Assembly (NCBI RefSeq): GCF_020524625.1
Contig: NZ_JAIVLL010000002.1
Coordinates: 372,001-436,000 of the forward strand
Direction: 5' to 3'
Source of the DNA: Brevundimonas poindexterae
GTDB lineage: Bacteria > Pseudomonadota > Alphaproteobacteria > Caulobacterales > Caulobacteraceae
DNA: 64,000 nt
A program made the position numbers and the translations under genes. Numbering within the stretch: the stretch's first letter is position 1; each line of letters starts with the position of its first letter. This document shows, piece by piece, positions 63,766 through 64,000 of this stretch. Under the pieces are notes generated by a model. It was not told the DNA's origin. It did not search any database and saw only the letters and a program-made list of their open reading frames with translations.

Positions 63766-64000
63766 ATGACCATCTCGATCGGCGACCGCCTGCCCGAAGC
63801 CACCCTGATGAAGGCCACCTCCGAGGGGCCCAAGCCGGTGAATGTCTCGGAAATCTTCAACGGCAAGACGGTGGCCCTGTTCGCCGTGCCGGGCGCCTTC
63901 ACCCCGACGTGTTCGGCGCGTCACCTGCCGGGCTTTGCCGAGAACCTCGAAACCCTGAAGGACAAGGGCGTCGACACCGTCGCCTGCGTCTCGGTCAATG
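63766..64000 (+). CDS. peroxiredoxin (Prx5-type), cut by the right edge
   Basis: Open frame from ATG 63766, preceded by GGAG (63755-63758), continuing past the window. Visible residues include VALFAVPGAFTPTCSARHLP with the peroxidatic cysteine at 49. The PGAFTPTCS motif places it in the Prx5/AhpC-TSA group that reduces hydroperoxides in the cytoplasm. The C-terminal half is not in the window. Confidence 0.93.
   Translation, partial: MTISIGDRLPEATLMKATSEGPKPVNVSEIFNGKTVALFAVPGAFTPTCSARHLPGFAENLETLKDKGVDTVACVSVN

Overview
This GC-rich window has almost no unused DNA, frequent ATGA stop/start overlaps and coding on both strands. It looks like an ordinary chromosomal segment of an alphaproteobacterium of the order Caulobacterales. 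Brevundimonas or a near relative is my best guess, and that is inference. Supporting it are a nepR-ecfG-phyR general stress locus, the recR-ybaB-dnaX, ruvC-ruvA-ruvB, tolQRAB-pal-cpoB-tilS-ftsH and yidD-thrS neighbourhoods, a branched-chain 2-oxoacid dehydrogenase operon with a divergent Lrp-type regulator, and palindromic C/G-rich repeat elements. I see no rRNA, tRNA, insertion sequence, phage or CRISPR. Every gap between genes is shorter than 300 bases.

Layout. 1-5.3 kb: end of an MHS-family transporter, an entericidin-like lipoprotein, and the stress locus. There nepR-ecfG-histidine kinase run leftward and phyR rightward from two facing GGAAC-N16-CGTT promoters. An intrinsic terminator closes phyR, and a separate small RNA with its own promoter and terminator follows; it resembles Caulobacter GsrN. 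5.3-9.1 kb: oxidoreductase, MaoC-like protein, TraB/GumN protein and a membrane-XRE-membrane operon with an apparent operator. 9.2-16.5 kb: rmuC, recR, ybaB, dnaX, SRP RNA, nudC, kdsB. 16.7-25.9 kb: cytochrome c, NlpC/P60 peptidase, M17 aminopeptidase, TPR protein, Fe-S scaffold, yidD-thrS, Crp-type regulator, DUF892 protein and small exported proteins. 26-32.6 kb: bkd operon (E1alpha, E1beta, E2, an unrelated exported protein, E3) and its Lrp-type regulator. 32.6-38.2 kb: beta-propeller, pirin, an orphan protein that may be a degenerate GGDEF-EAL, a luciferase-like oxidoreductase and a hydrolase. 38.2-49.9 kb: one long leftward block of cell-envelope and recombination genes. 50-52.7 kb: MgtC, hemerythrin, YebC. 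52.8-54.9 kb: small orphan genes, each followed by a copy of a roughly 25-bp repeat. 54.9-64 kb: alcohol dehydrogenase, TPR-AspH hydroxylase, ribokinase-nucleoside hydrolase pair, DUF819 transporter, CYTH protein, hydrolase, YqgE and the start of a peroxiredoxin.

How the genes connect. The stress locus supplies PhyR, NepR, EcfG and probably the sensor kinase. The same promoter grammar (GGAAC, 16-17 bases, then a CGTT-like box) recurs upstream of the entericidin-like lipoprotein, the small RNA, the DUF892 ferritin-like protein and the hemerythrin-mgtC pair, and more weakly before a 56-residue acidic protein. The window therefore appears to hold both the stress regulator and a local part of its regulon. 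The Tol-Pal block, with ftsH and tilS, covers envelope integrity and essential housekeeping. The bkd block covers valine/leucine/isoleucine breakdown.
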